Positions 54,442 to 64,000 of a stretch of DNA of 64,000 nt are shown here, in pieces. A model generated the notes under the pieces. That model searched no databases, had not been told where the DNA came from, and was given only the letters and a program-made list of their open reading frames with translations. A program made the position numbers and the translations under genes. How positions within the stretch are numbered: the stretch's first letter is position 1; every line of letters begins with the position of its first letter. Where the stretch lies: NCBI RefSeq assembly GCF_040802235.1, contig NC_133174.1:106707647-106771646 (forward strand), given 5' to 3'. The DNA is from Manis javanica (taxonomy: Eukaryota > Chordata > Mammalia > Pholidota > Manidae).

Positions 54442-55009
54442 AAACATATACTCTTGTACACACATTTACACACTCTTGCTTATTGGAAAAGGAGCTTTCT
54501 TGTGGCTTTGTCTCTCACTGCGAATCATGTGATGATGTCAGCACAGGTCTTTGAAAGAAAAAAACCACACATATTATATCTGGAACTCCCACTGTTCCCT
54601 GTTCCCTCCATCAGCAAGGATTATTGAAGCCTGAGGGACTTTGCACCCCAGATTCCACATATTCCCCTCTTGACTATTTTGCATCCACGGACAGTTCTGA
54701 ATCCATAAGCCCCACTGGCAAACTCCACTGAGAGCCAAAGATGCATGTGCTTCTTGCTTTCCCCCACAAACAGGTTCCTGAGAAGTTGCGTGTAAATTTA
54801 ACTTGCAGATCAATTATGATTCCCCACTCACTTCAATAAAATTTCTGAGCTGTTCTCTCTTATCAAGATTAATTTTCAATATATGTCTAACACTTCAACT
54901 TTAAGTTTTTCTGCCTCTTGCCATCCTCTCTGACAGTTAGTTAAACCTCATCTTGAAAATGCAGAAATGACCAATCTCTTGTAGTTTAAATAGTCCAGGA
55001 TCTGTAAAC
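54441..55009. other. unique intergenic DNA
   Basis: No gene or nameable repeat. Confidence 0.35.
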
Positions 55010-55310
55010 AAACCCAAAAATACTTTTGACCCTAGAACTGTGTGGGTCCACTTACATGCAGATTTTTTCCAATAAGTATGTAGGAAAAATTTTGGAATTT
55101 GCCACACTGTGAAAAACATTTTCTTTCCTCTAGCCTTCTTTATTGTAAGAATACAGTATATAATACATATAACATGCAAAGTTTGTGTTAATCGACAGTA
55201 GGCTATTCATCGTTAAGTTCTTGGTAGTCAAAAATTAAACTCAGATTTTCACCTACTCCAGGGTTGGTGCCCTAACTCCTGTGTTGTAAAGGGAACAACT
55301 GTACATTGCA
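55010..55310 (+). mobile_element. MER2 (Tigger-type DNA transposon)
   Basis: Continuous match to the MER2 sentence: GTGGGTCCACTTACATGCAG, TTATTGTAAGAATACAGTAT, ATAATACATATAACATGCAA, GTGTTAATCGACAG, and an ending close to AACAACTGTACAT. Confidence 0.85.
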
Positions 55311-55842
55311 GGGGCTGCTACTTGGATAAGACACCAGGTACTCCCATTTAAAGTGCAAATATACCTTACACCCAACTTTGGGGGAGGCTATTTCAAGAGG
55401 TTGAAGGGGAGCAGTTGCCTCAAGTGACTGGCATCTTTGTTTCAGGAGGGTTGATATTATCCCTTCTGTTTTCTGCTCCCTCTACCCTACTGCCGAGTAT
55501 CAAATTTCAGAAACCCTCTCTTCTGAAATAGAGATGGGTGCTGTGGGTCTGGGGAGCCATGTATACAGCTGGTGACCTAGGGCAGAAAGCACTTGCCAAG
55601 TAAAGAAGCTCAGTTGCTAGGGAGGCACTGTGTCTTTGGTCTCGGGCAATAGTTAAGCAAAGGCACGTGCATCATGGGTTTGGGGTGCTGCTCAGGAGAC
55701 GCCCTTTGCAGCCTTTGGACTGGAACCAGAGATATTATTAGTGCTGACAGGGAAGGGAATTGCCTGCTTAGTGGTGAGGAAAATTAACAGCTCAAGCAGT
55801 CTTCCATCTTGCATTCTCCATGCAGGCATTTTGATTTAAAAA
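55311..55842. other. unique intergenic DNA
   Basis: No gene recognised. Confidence 0.35.
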
Positions 55843-57868
55843 GAAAAAGACTAGAACTAATATCTGAATTCAGCAAAGTTGCAGGATACAAAATTAATAC
55901 ACAGAAATCTGTTGCTTTCCTAAACACTAACAATGAACTAGCAGAAAGAGAAATCAGGAAAACAATTCCATTCACAATTGCATCAAAAAAAAAATACCTA
56001 GGAATAAACCTAACCAAGGAAGTGAAGGACCTATACCCTGAAAAACTACAAGACACTCTTAAGAGAAATTAAAGAGGACACTAACAAATGGAAACTCATC
56101 CCATGCTCTTGGCTAGGAAGAATTAATATTGTCAAAATGGCCATCCTGCCTAAAGCAATCTACAGATTCAGTGCAATCCCTATCAAAATACCAACAGCAT
56201 TCTTCAATGAACTGGAACAAATAGTTCTAAAATTCATATGGAACCACAAAAGACCCCAAATAGCCAAAGCGATCCTGAGAAGGAAGAAAAAAGCAGGGGT
56301 GATCTTGCTTCCCAACTTTAAACTCTACTACAAAGCCACAGTAATCAAGACAATTTGGTACTGGCACCAGAACAGACCCACAGACCAGTGGAACAGAATA
56401 GAGAGCCCAGATATTAATCCAAACATATATGGTCAATTAATATATGATAAAGGAGCCATGGACATACAGTGGGGAAATGACAGCCTCTTCAACAGCTGGT
56501 GTTGGCAAAACTGGACAGCTACATGTAAGAGTGAAGCTGGTACATTGTCAAACCCCATACACAAAAGTAAATTTGAAATGGATCAAAGACCTGAATGTAA
56601 GTCATGAAACCATAAAACTCTTAAAAAAAACATAGGCAAAAATCTCTTGGACATAAATATGAGCAACTTTTTCATGAACATATCTCCCCAGGCAAGGGAA
56701 AATGAACAAGTGAGACTATATCAAGTTGAAAACCTTCTGTACAGCAAAGGATACCATCAATAGAACAAAAAGGCATCCTACAGTATGGGAGAATATATTC
56801 ATAAATGACAGATCCTATAAAGGGTTGATATCCAAACTATATAAAGAGCTCATGCACCTCAACAAACAAAAAGCAAATAATCCAATTAAAAAAATGGGCA
56901 GAGGAGCTGAACAGACAGTTCTCCAAAGAAGAAATTCAGATGGCCAACAGACACATGAAAAGATGCTCCACATCACTAGTCATCAGAGAAATGCAAATTA
57001 GAACCACAATGAGATATCACCTCACACCAGTAAGGGTCGCCACCATCCAAAAGACAAACACCAACAAATGTTGGTGAGGTTGTGGAGAAAGGAGAACCCT
57101 CCTACACTGCTGGTGGGAATGTAAATTTGTTTAACCATTGTGGAAAGCAGTATGGAGGTTCCTCAAAAAACTAAAAATAGAAATACCATTTGACCCAGGA
57201 ATTCCACTCCTGGGAATTTACCCTAAGAATGCAGCAGCCCAGTTTGAAAATGACATATGCACCCCTATGTTTATCACAGCACTATTTACAATAGCTAAGA
57301 AATGGAAGCAACCTAAATGTCCATCAGTAGATAAATGGATAAAGAAGATGTGGTACATATACACAATGGAATGTTATTCAGCCATAAGAGGAAAATGAAT
57401 CCTACCATTGGCAACAACATGGATGGAGCTAGAGGGTATTATGCTCAGTGAAATAAGCCAGGTGGAGAAAGACAAGTACCAAATTATTTCACTCATCTGT
57501 GGAGTATAAGAAAAGAAAAAAAACTGAAGGAGCAAAACAGCAGCAGACTCATAGAACCCAAGAATGGACTAACAGTTACCAAAGGGAAAGGGGCTGGGGA
57601 GGATGGATGGGAAGGGAGGGATAAGGGGTGGGAAAAAAGAAAGGGGGCATTATGATCAGCATGTATAATGTTGGGGGGGGACACAGGGAGGGCTGTACAA
57701 CAGAGAAGACAAGTAGTGATTCTACAGCATCTTATTATGCTGATGGACAGTGACTGTAATGGAGTTTGTGGGGGGGACCTGGTGATGGGGGGAGTCCAGT
57801 AAGCATAATGTTCCTCATGTAAGTGTAGATTAATGATACCAAAATAAAAATTTAAAAAAAAAGAATAC
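55843..57868 (+). mobile_element. 5'-truncated LINE-1 with ORF2 end and 3' UTR
   Basis: About 2 kb. The C-terminal part of ORF2 is readable in broken frames: the [11 protein letters not shown] segment near 56137, then [14 protein letters not shown] and [10 protein letters not shown], and MWYIYTMECYSAI near 57350. It is followed by a G-rich 3' UTR, ATTAATGATACC and an A-rich tail. Frameshifts and stops make it non-coding. The 3' UTR wording is of the non-primate type. Confidence 0.9.
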
Positions 57869-58649
57869 TGCTGCAGCTGTTTGCATAATCTGAAAGTGTG
57901 TGTGCATGTGTGTGGTTTGGTGTTTACAAATTTGGGGTTGCAGAGGGGAGTTTCCAGAGCAACGGAAGTAGCTGCTTGTCAGTCTGCGTTCATTTTGAAA
58001 ATGAAAGCCTGGAAGCTTGGGGCCCACTCTGTGGGCTTGGTCTCCAAGGAGCTAGCAAAGGCCAGGAGGTGGCTTTGGCTAGTCGGCTCAGGGAAGCAAC
58101 TACTTGATCACTATTTTTTTCATGAATTGACTAAATCTGTGAGTTGCTCCTGGTGTCCTGCAGATTAAGTATAACGCCGGACAGGAGAGCTGGCATGAAG
58201 GCTCTGGCTGCAGATGAACCCCGAAACATACACACAATCACATTTCCCCAGGTGCCAAACCAGAACAAGGGAATAAGTATTTCTCACACCTAGTGGGTGC
58301 CCACAGCCATCAAAGAGTTTATAGAGTTTAAATGGCAGGTCCGAGCAAGAGGAGAGAAATACAACACAAGGCAGTCTGTGGGGGCTGCTGAAGGAGTACT
58401 ACAGACAAACAGTGGGGAGGAGGAGGGATCACTCCCAGCTGGGGTAATCAGAGGAGGCTTATTGGACAAGATGGAAATGAGGCCAACCTTGAAGGAGAGG
58501 GAGAAGGACTTCACCAGACAGAATCTCTGAGGGAGGGCATTCTAGGTAGAGGAGGGCAAGTTCAAAATATGCTTAGGTTAGGACAAGTCCGTCTGTTTGG
58601 CTGGAATTTGGGGCTGGTGTGAGTGATTTGCTGCTGATTAGCCTGGCTT
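57869..58649. other. unique intergenic DNA
   Basis: No gene recognised. AGG-rich text near 58400-58560 may be another piece of the unnamed ancient repeat. Confidence 0.35.
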
Positions 58650-59200
58650 GAGTGCCAGTGCCTCTGTGCCAGAACAAAGGCTCTGGTGTCTCACAGACCT
58701 ACCTGCCCTGCCACTTCCTGCTTGGTGACCTTCCTGCTAGGTGACTTAGTGACCTAAGTGGCTGAACCTCTCTGCAAACTGGGGATAGTAATGATATTTA
58801 GCTTTTGAGGTCACTGGAAAGATTAAAAGAGTAACATATATGAAGCATCTACCACAGTGTCTGGCACATAATAAATGTTCGAAACTGGGTTACAAATGCA
58901 TAGGCCGTCATGAGGAAAAGAACAAGATATTTAGGGCAGATCCCAAATATCTGAGGGCCAAGGAAGAAAAGCCTCTGTACCTTCCTTCACTGTTAGGCGG
59001 GCTGAGTGGGGTTGGTTGGCCTGAGCCCCTGTCCTCTCTGGCCTAGACTGTTGAAACAGTCTCCTGGCTCCCTGCCTCTCTGCGTCTCCCACAATCATCT
59101 TCCTAACCACCACCTTAATTATGGCTGTATCCCTCTCTGGCTCAAGAACTTTCTATGGCTCCCTGTTGCCCACTGTGACTGAGCTCCATAACATGGTGGG
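58650..59200 (+). mobile_element. MIR SINE followed by an L2 piece
   Basis: A MIR lies at about 58650-58885 (GCACATAATAAATGTTCG end). L2-like text (CTCCCACAATCATCTTCC, AACTTTCTATGGCTCCC) follows to about 59180. Confidence 0.65.
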
Positions 59201-59689
59201 GGACAGGAGGCAAGAACTACCATATACTGAGGGAAGGAAAGAGCAAAGATGAGTCCAGTGTTATGAGTGCAAAGGTAAAAAAAACTCTTTAAAAAGCCCT
59301 GAAGCTCTGAATTTGCAGAAATCAGCAGGTTCTTCAGGCAGAGAGCAGGGACACATCCCAGAAGACAGCGGAGTGTTCTGCTGACTCCGATTCACCTGTA
59401 CCTGCATCTTCATGCCAACCTGGGAAAGGTTAAAGAAGAGGGGAGAAGGGGTCAGAGAGGGGATCAGGGACCCATGGGGAAGTAGAGGAATGCTTCTTCT
59501 CAGTTCCCTGGAAGGCCTTCTGCTTGGACCCTGGTCTCAGGTTTTTCGACAGGAATCCCGGGCAACTTGGGTTCTGCGGGGAAGGTCAAGGCCACATAAA
59601 CAGAACAGAAGAGCTCGAGTCACCTGGGGCAGTAAGGCCTCCTTCTTGAAAGCTAGATTTGGGCCCAGGGCGGCTTGGGGACAAAGTGC
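59201..59689. other. upstream flank of the SOWAHD CpG island
   Basis: No coding feature. A 138-codon frame across 59412-59828 has no recognisable domain. Confidence 0.4.
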
Positions 59690-61440
59690 AGGGAGACTCC
59701 TGAGGCGATTAAGAGGGAAGGGCGTAGGAAGGGGCGGGGAGCGAGGGCCCTGGAGCTCTAGGATCCCGCTCCCGAAGGCCTCGGCTGGAAGCCGAGCTCA
59801 GCCCGCCGGGAAGGGGGGGCACCATTAGAGCCTCTTCACCGCGGCAGATGCTGGGATGCTGAGAGCCCACCGGCAGGGGTAGCAGGGCTGCTGCGGGCGG
59901 CGCTCTGGGCCGGCTCCCCGCCCGCTGCCGGAGCCGTGCGGAAGGCGTGGCTGCCCGCTCACCTGGCCGTTTGGGCGGAGCCCCGGAAGGGGTGCGGGTG
60001 CTCGCGGTGCTGGAGAGGGCTTGCCCTGGGGTTTGCTCCTACCCTTCCATACCCTTCACCGCCCGCGCCGCGGCCCTCCCTCGGCCGGCCCGCTCTCTCC
60101 CTCCCTCTCCGACCCCTCCTTTGCTCCCTCCCTCAGGGTCCAATTGCTCAAGCTGCTTCCTTCCCCAACGCCAGCGCCAGTTCCTCTCCTGGTGGGGCCC
60201 GGGAAGGGCAGCGAACGCTAGACTCAAACAGCCGCGGCGGCAGCTGCCAGACCATGGCCCAGCCCCGAGCGGCCACGAATCTGGCACCCAAGGCCTCCCT
60301 CGTACCGAGCGCGCTGAGCCTGCGGAGCGCCCCGCAGCCCCGCGCAGCGAAAGAGGACTTAGGCAGCTTGGCCAGGTACCCGGCCAATGCCGCCGCCACC
60401 GCCTCCTGGGAGCCCCACTTGCACAGCTCGCTGATGCTCTCGGGAGCGGGCTCCGGGCGCCGGCGGGGAGCATTGCGAGAGTTGCTGGGGCTGCAGGGGA
60501 CGGCTCCTGCCAGGTGGCTGTCAGAGGAGCGAGCCAAGGAGCAGTCGCCCAGCGGGCCGAACGGACTGGGTGGCAGCGGGCTGTGCCTGGAGCCCCGAGA
60601 GCACGCGTGGATACTGGCGGCCGCCGAGGGCCGCTTTAATGTGCTGCAGGAGCATCTGGAAGCCGAGCCGGGACTGCTGCTGCGGGGCGACCCGATCACG
60701 GGCTACACGGTGCTGCACTGGCTGGCCAAGCACGGGCGCCACGAGGAGCTCATCCTAGTACACGACTTCGCCGAACGCCGAGGACTGCGGCTCGACATGA
60801 GCGCCCCGGGCAGCGGCGGCCTCACGCCCCTTCACCTGGCGGCCCTGCAGGGCCACGACATGGTCATCAAGGTGCTGGTGGGCGCCTTGGGCGCTGACCC
60901 CATGCGCCGCGACCACAATGGACATCGGGCCTGTCACTACCTGCGGCCCGACGCTCCCCGGAGTCTGCGAGAGCTGTCGGGGGCCGAGGACTGGGAGACG
61001 GCAGCAGGCAGAGAGCGAAACAATGCCAACAACAACAGCAGCGGCAGCGCCGGGTGGGCGCCGCGACGGCCCCCGAGCGCAGGGCGCTTGATGGTCGTGG
61101 AGACAACCGCGAGAGCGACGGGGTCACTCGACACGGAGAAGGACTCCACAGGCAGCCGAGTGGCGCAAATTCATAACCTTGTCCGCCATATGTTCCCTTT
61201 CTTCCAGGACCGTTGAGGGCGATGGGGATTGGAGGGCGCGGAGGGACTGCGACGCTGTGACCGAGGTCTCAGTCCTGGGTTGTACCGGGTTCAACACAAG
61301 GAGCAGCGCCTCGGACTCAGCTCGGATCGCAGCCGAGTGCGCTGGGCCTGCAAGGAGCAGACCATCTTGGGGTCTGCCTCAGGTACCTGCTCCAGGTCTC
61401 CTGCAGCCCGGGGACCAGGGCACCCCTAACCGAGAAAGCA
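59690..61440. promoter_or_regulatory. CpG island
   Basis: CpG-dense, GC-rich block in an otherwise CpG-poor region, covering the SOWAHD exon and about 560 bases before its ATG. The promoter probably lies within 59690-60250. No TATA box was picked. Confidence 0.8.
60254..61216 (+). CDS. SOWAHD: SOWAHD, ankyrin-repeat protein, single exon
   Basis: A 320-residue open frame from an ATG in strong context (ACCATGG), the first ATG of a frame that is open further upstream. It matches the SOWAHD (ANKRD58) protein as I know it: a variable N-terminus (1-70), the conserved GRRRGALRELLGLQ at about 68-81, REHAWILAAAEGR, and ankyrin repeats at about 118-146, 149-178 and 188-218. The conserved TPLHLAALQGHDMVIKVLVG lies in the last. 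The C-terminus ends FFQDR. It is slightly longer than the human protein (about 315). The function is poorly known; ankyrin repeats imply protein binding. Human SOWAHD is X-linked at Xq24, so this window is probably X chromosome. No defect seen. Confidence 0.93.
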   Translation: MAQPRAATNLAPKASLVPSALSLRSAPQPRAAKEDLGSLARYPANAAATASWEPHLHSSLMLSGAGSGRRRGALRELLGLQGTAPARWLSEERAKEQSPSGPNGLGGSGLCLEPREHAWILAAAEGRFNVLQEHLEAEPGLLLRGDPITGYTVLHWLAKHGRHEELILVHDFAERRGLRLDMSAPGSGGLTPLHLAALQGHDMVIKVLVGALGADPMRRDHNGHRACHYLRPDAPRSLRELSGAEDWETAAGRERNNANNNSSGSAGWAPRRPPSAGRLMVVETTARATGSLDTEKDSTGSRVAQIHNLVRHMFPFFQDR

Positions 61441-64000
61441 AAGACCAAGCTCTCTTGGCGCCGAATCCCAAAATCACAGGACTAAGGAGTTAGGAGCAGG
61501 AGCGTGGCCCTGCTTGGGAAAGGGAAAGTTAAGCTTCCAGTAGCCGTTTTGGGGCAGGCAGAAGCTCTGGGTTTATTAGGAAACATTTGCTAGACGAGTA
61601 GTCAAGACTGAACCACCAATGCAAAGGAAGCACCAAACTGCAGGCTTGACTCAGCTGTTAGTGCCGTAGACTCAGCCCCTGGCAACCTGCTCCGGAGACA
61701 GCCAAGCTTACCATACCTTTTCTAATGCATCAGGGATGACTTCTTCAGCATATTAAAGTAGAATCTGTTTTCCTTTCACATGACAAAGCTGTCCTTTGAG
61801 TGACTTTTTTTTTTCATTAACCACCAAGAGGGGGAAGCTTCCTACCCTTGCAGGGAAGAGGTCACCAACCCATGGCCGCAAGCTAGTGATTCAGGGCCAG
61901 CTCTGGACCTCATTCTGAGAGCAAACGGCTGAGCTGTGCGCTGCTGGAGTTACTGTCACCTTGGCTTTGAGTAGAGCCACACAGTTGACCTGTGGTCTCC
62001 CAGGCTCTTTGGCATCTAGATCTGGCCTCCTCCACCTCTCACACTAGAGGAGTTGTCTGTAGGGGGCAGAGGGGTGGTGGCAGGGAGAAGTCTCCAAATG
62101 TACATTTCTGATATTTCATGCTGGGTCATGTAATTTACCTTCTGCCCTCCAGTGAGACACACCCACTGGCACTTTCTCCAAGATAAGGCTTTAATCATTA
62201 GCATTGCTTTTTCTTTTATTAATGCCAAAAGCAAAAATGTAAACAATGACAATTGTCAGGTGAACTTTGGACACCAAAATAATCTGTTCCTTTTTTGACA
62301 AAGGTAGATTTTCCTAGCTGAATAAAACATAACTGTGTACAAATTGCACCTGGATAAAAAAAAGGTTAATTGACTGAACCCTTGAAATTTAATCAAAAGC
62401 ACCCCATGCTGGTGAGCATAAAACTGTTTTGCCGGATTCCTTCTTAGTGTTTTAGGGGGTAAAAACGCAGTTAGTACAACTGCTGTTCCTACTGACTGCA
62501 TTTGACATCTCAGCAAAAACTCTCTCCTCAGAATTCGTATTTAAGATGGGAATCACTGCAAAGATTTAGTATAGATAATTTGTAGACATGTAGACACTGG
62601 GTATATGCATTGGCTTTTTCCATAAACCTGCTATAACATCATCTTGACTATAGCATTGCTTTTTAATTACATTTAATAAACAAATTATAGTTTGGAAAAA
62701 TTGCTCCCATTCAGAAACAGTATGAACTGAGTAGAATACAGGACGGTTGACTTAGGCTGAAATGAAGGAACAATCTCTTGGTGGCTAGTGATCCATGTTG
62801 CCTTAAGAGAACAGTGCAATTTAAGTAGCCTGGAAGCTTAGGTAGTCCTTGCAATGAACTGTTGTGTCCCCAGCCCTCCCATCTCAGTCCCTGAGCACCA
62901 GGGAAAAACTGAGTCACTAGAGAACACAGCCCATGAGCCCATCCATCCAACTTTCCATCTCTGCCTCTTTATTACCCCCTCAGTCCTCAAAATGTTCCCA
63001 CCTTTCCTTAATAACCTACTAGGTTCTTCTCATCCATGAAATGATCCAGTCTTCCTATTGATGTTTCCAGTCTGTCCCTTGACTCTACAAACTACACCTT
63101 AAATATTTTTACACAGTGTAATGTAGCATTTCCTTTTTCTTCTAAATGAACTTTGATGTTCAAAGGGGGGAGGATGAGCAGTTCATGGATTCTGGCATTT
63201 GGCATCACATCTGGCCTAACACTCCTCCAGCCCTGTGCCCATATTATAGGTGCAAATTGGCAAACTGATGCAGAACTGCAGTTTTTGCTTCACAACCTCC
63301 CCTCTGACAGCTGCCAAGGTGGGTTGGGCTTGGTGAAGACTGTCAGTGCAGGGCCTTCCTGACACATGGCTGAGTCTCTGAGTTCCTGGCTTGGAGGGAA
63401 GACTGGCATGTGCCTTTACCTAACATGCTAAGGACACTTATAACAGTAGTCCCCTCTTCACAGGAAAAGTTTGAACTTAAGCATCTTAACTATTCACAGT
63501 TTTGGGAACCTGAGACAAGCATCCACTCTGCTCTTTCCAAAATGAGAACCAAGTTAGCCGGAAGATTTGAAAGCACCATCTATAGTTTTTCCTGTAGTCA
63601 GCTATTCTCCCCTACAGATTTTTCTCATCATGTGATATTGCCTCTCCTACCTCCTCCATGTAAAACTGAGGTTTGGTTGCAGGGGGCAAACTCCCATGCT
63701 GACAACTCTCCATGCCTAACATCAAGCAATTGGCATTTTTGGTATGCTTTCTGAGGCAAGACGGGTATCCTTAGCCCTAGAGAAAGAACAAGTTCCCTGA
63801 GAAACTTCTTTCCAGGGGAGCAAAACGGAGCTAGGCAGACGATGCAAATCTCCAGTGTAGTGGGGCATGCAGATAAGGAGACAGAAGCAGGATTGTGACA
63901 GGTAAGCAGAGGCACTGGGGGGAAATGGGGTGCTCCACAGAGGGCGGGGCCTGACCCAGGCAGAAAGGGCACAGGGAGGCTTTGGGGAGAAGGTAATGCC
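61217..64000 (+). other. 3' flank or UTR of SOWAHD and intergenic DNA
   Basis: Candidate AATAAA signals lie at 62321-62326 and 62675-62680. Neither can be proven to be used. No further gene or nameable repeat is seen, and the CpG island fades by about 61440. Minus-strand frames here are short and domain-free. Confidence 0.4.

Noticed and set aside
55809-57398. A possible functional LINE-1 ORF2
   Set aside because: Only the C-terminal part is present and it is split by stops and frame changes.
59412-59828. 138-codon frame before SOWAHD
   Set aside because: Arg/Gly-rich text from CpG-island DNA, with no domain and no evidence of splicing to SOWAHD.
59936-60253. In-frame N-terminal extension of SOWAHD
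   Set aside because: The frame is open but contains no ATG before 60254. The extension opens at a GTG and does not resemble the known protein start.
60039-60699. Minus-strand frames of 144 and 183 codons across SOWAHD
   Set aside because: They are shadows of a GC-rich coding exon on the other strand, with low-complexity Arg/Ala/Ser content.
1-64000. CRISPR arrays, bacterial operons, tRNA or rRNA genes
   Set aside because: None seen. Repeats are dispersed mammalian elements, and the retroviral primer sites are short complements, not tRNA genes.

Overview
The window is placental-mammal genomic DNA. The evidence is LINE-1, L2, MIR, MLT1/MaLR and MER2 relics, many endogenous retroviruses, and one CpG-island gene at the right end that I recognise as SOWAHD (a single-exon ankyrin-repeat gene, X-linked in human). 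No Alu or other young SINE is visible. The LINE-1 3' ends look non-primate (laurasiatherian or xenarthran style), but the species cannot be fixed by eye.

Layout. 1-3549: the 3' part of one ERV (AT-rich interior, env tail, polypurine tract, LTR), followed by a remnant of a second, type-D-like ERV with an RNA-export-element-like sequence and its 3' LTR. 3550-11100: old L1/L2/MIR/MaLR relics and unique DNA. 11103-17443: a decayed HERV-E-like provirus on the minus strand, with a tRNA-Glu primer site and TGAG target duplication. 17799-23094: three LTRs of one family, one of them a clean solo LTR. 23813-37238: an ERV-F-like provirus (tRNA-Phe-like primer site, ATCTT duplication), which is itself split by the main object of the window.

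The main object is a complete minus-strand provirus at 26098-34932. Its two 388-bp LTRs look identical and it has a GGGTAT duplication, a perfect tRNA-Lys1,2 primer site, open gag, pro (dUTPase-protease-G-patch), pol and env frames, a splice donor and an acceptor. Gag-Pro-Pol are betaretroviral and Env is of gammaretroviral type, the arrangement of type-D retroviruses. It is either very young or recently homogenised. The nesting order agrees with LTR divergence: about 5 percent for the outer element, none seen for the inner one.

37239-59600: more LTR relics, including a solo HERV-E-like LTR at 39490 with GTTG duplication, plus L3/CR1, MIR, MLT1, MER2, a truncated L1, and long unannotated intergenic DNA. 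59690-61440: CpG island with the SOWAHD coding exon at 60254-61216. 61217-64000: probable 3' flank or UTR and intergenic DNA. Apart from SOWAHD I see no host protein-coding gene, and no tRNA, rRNA or CRISPR array.
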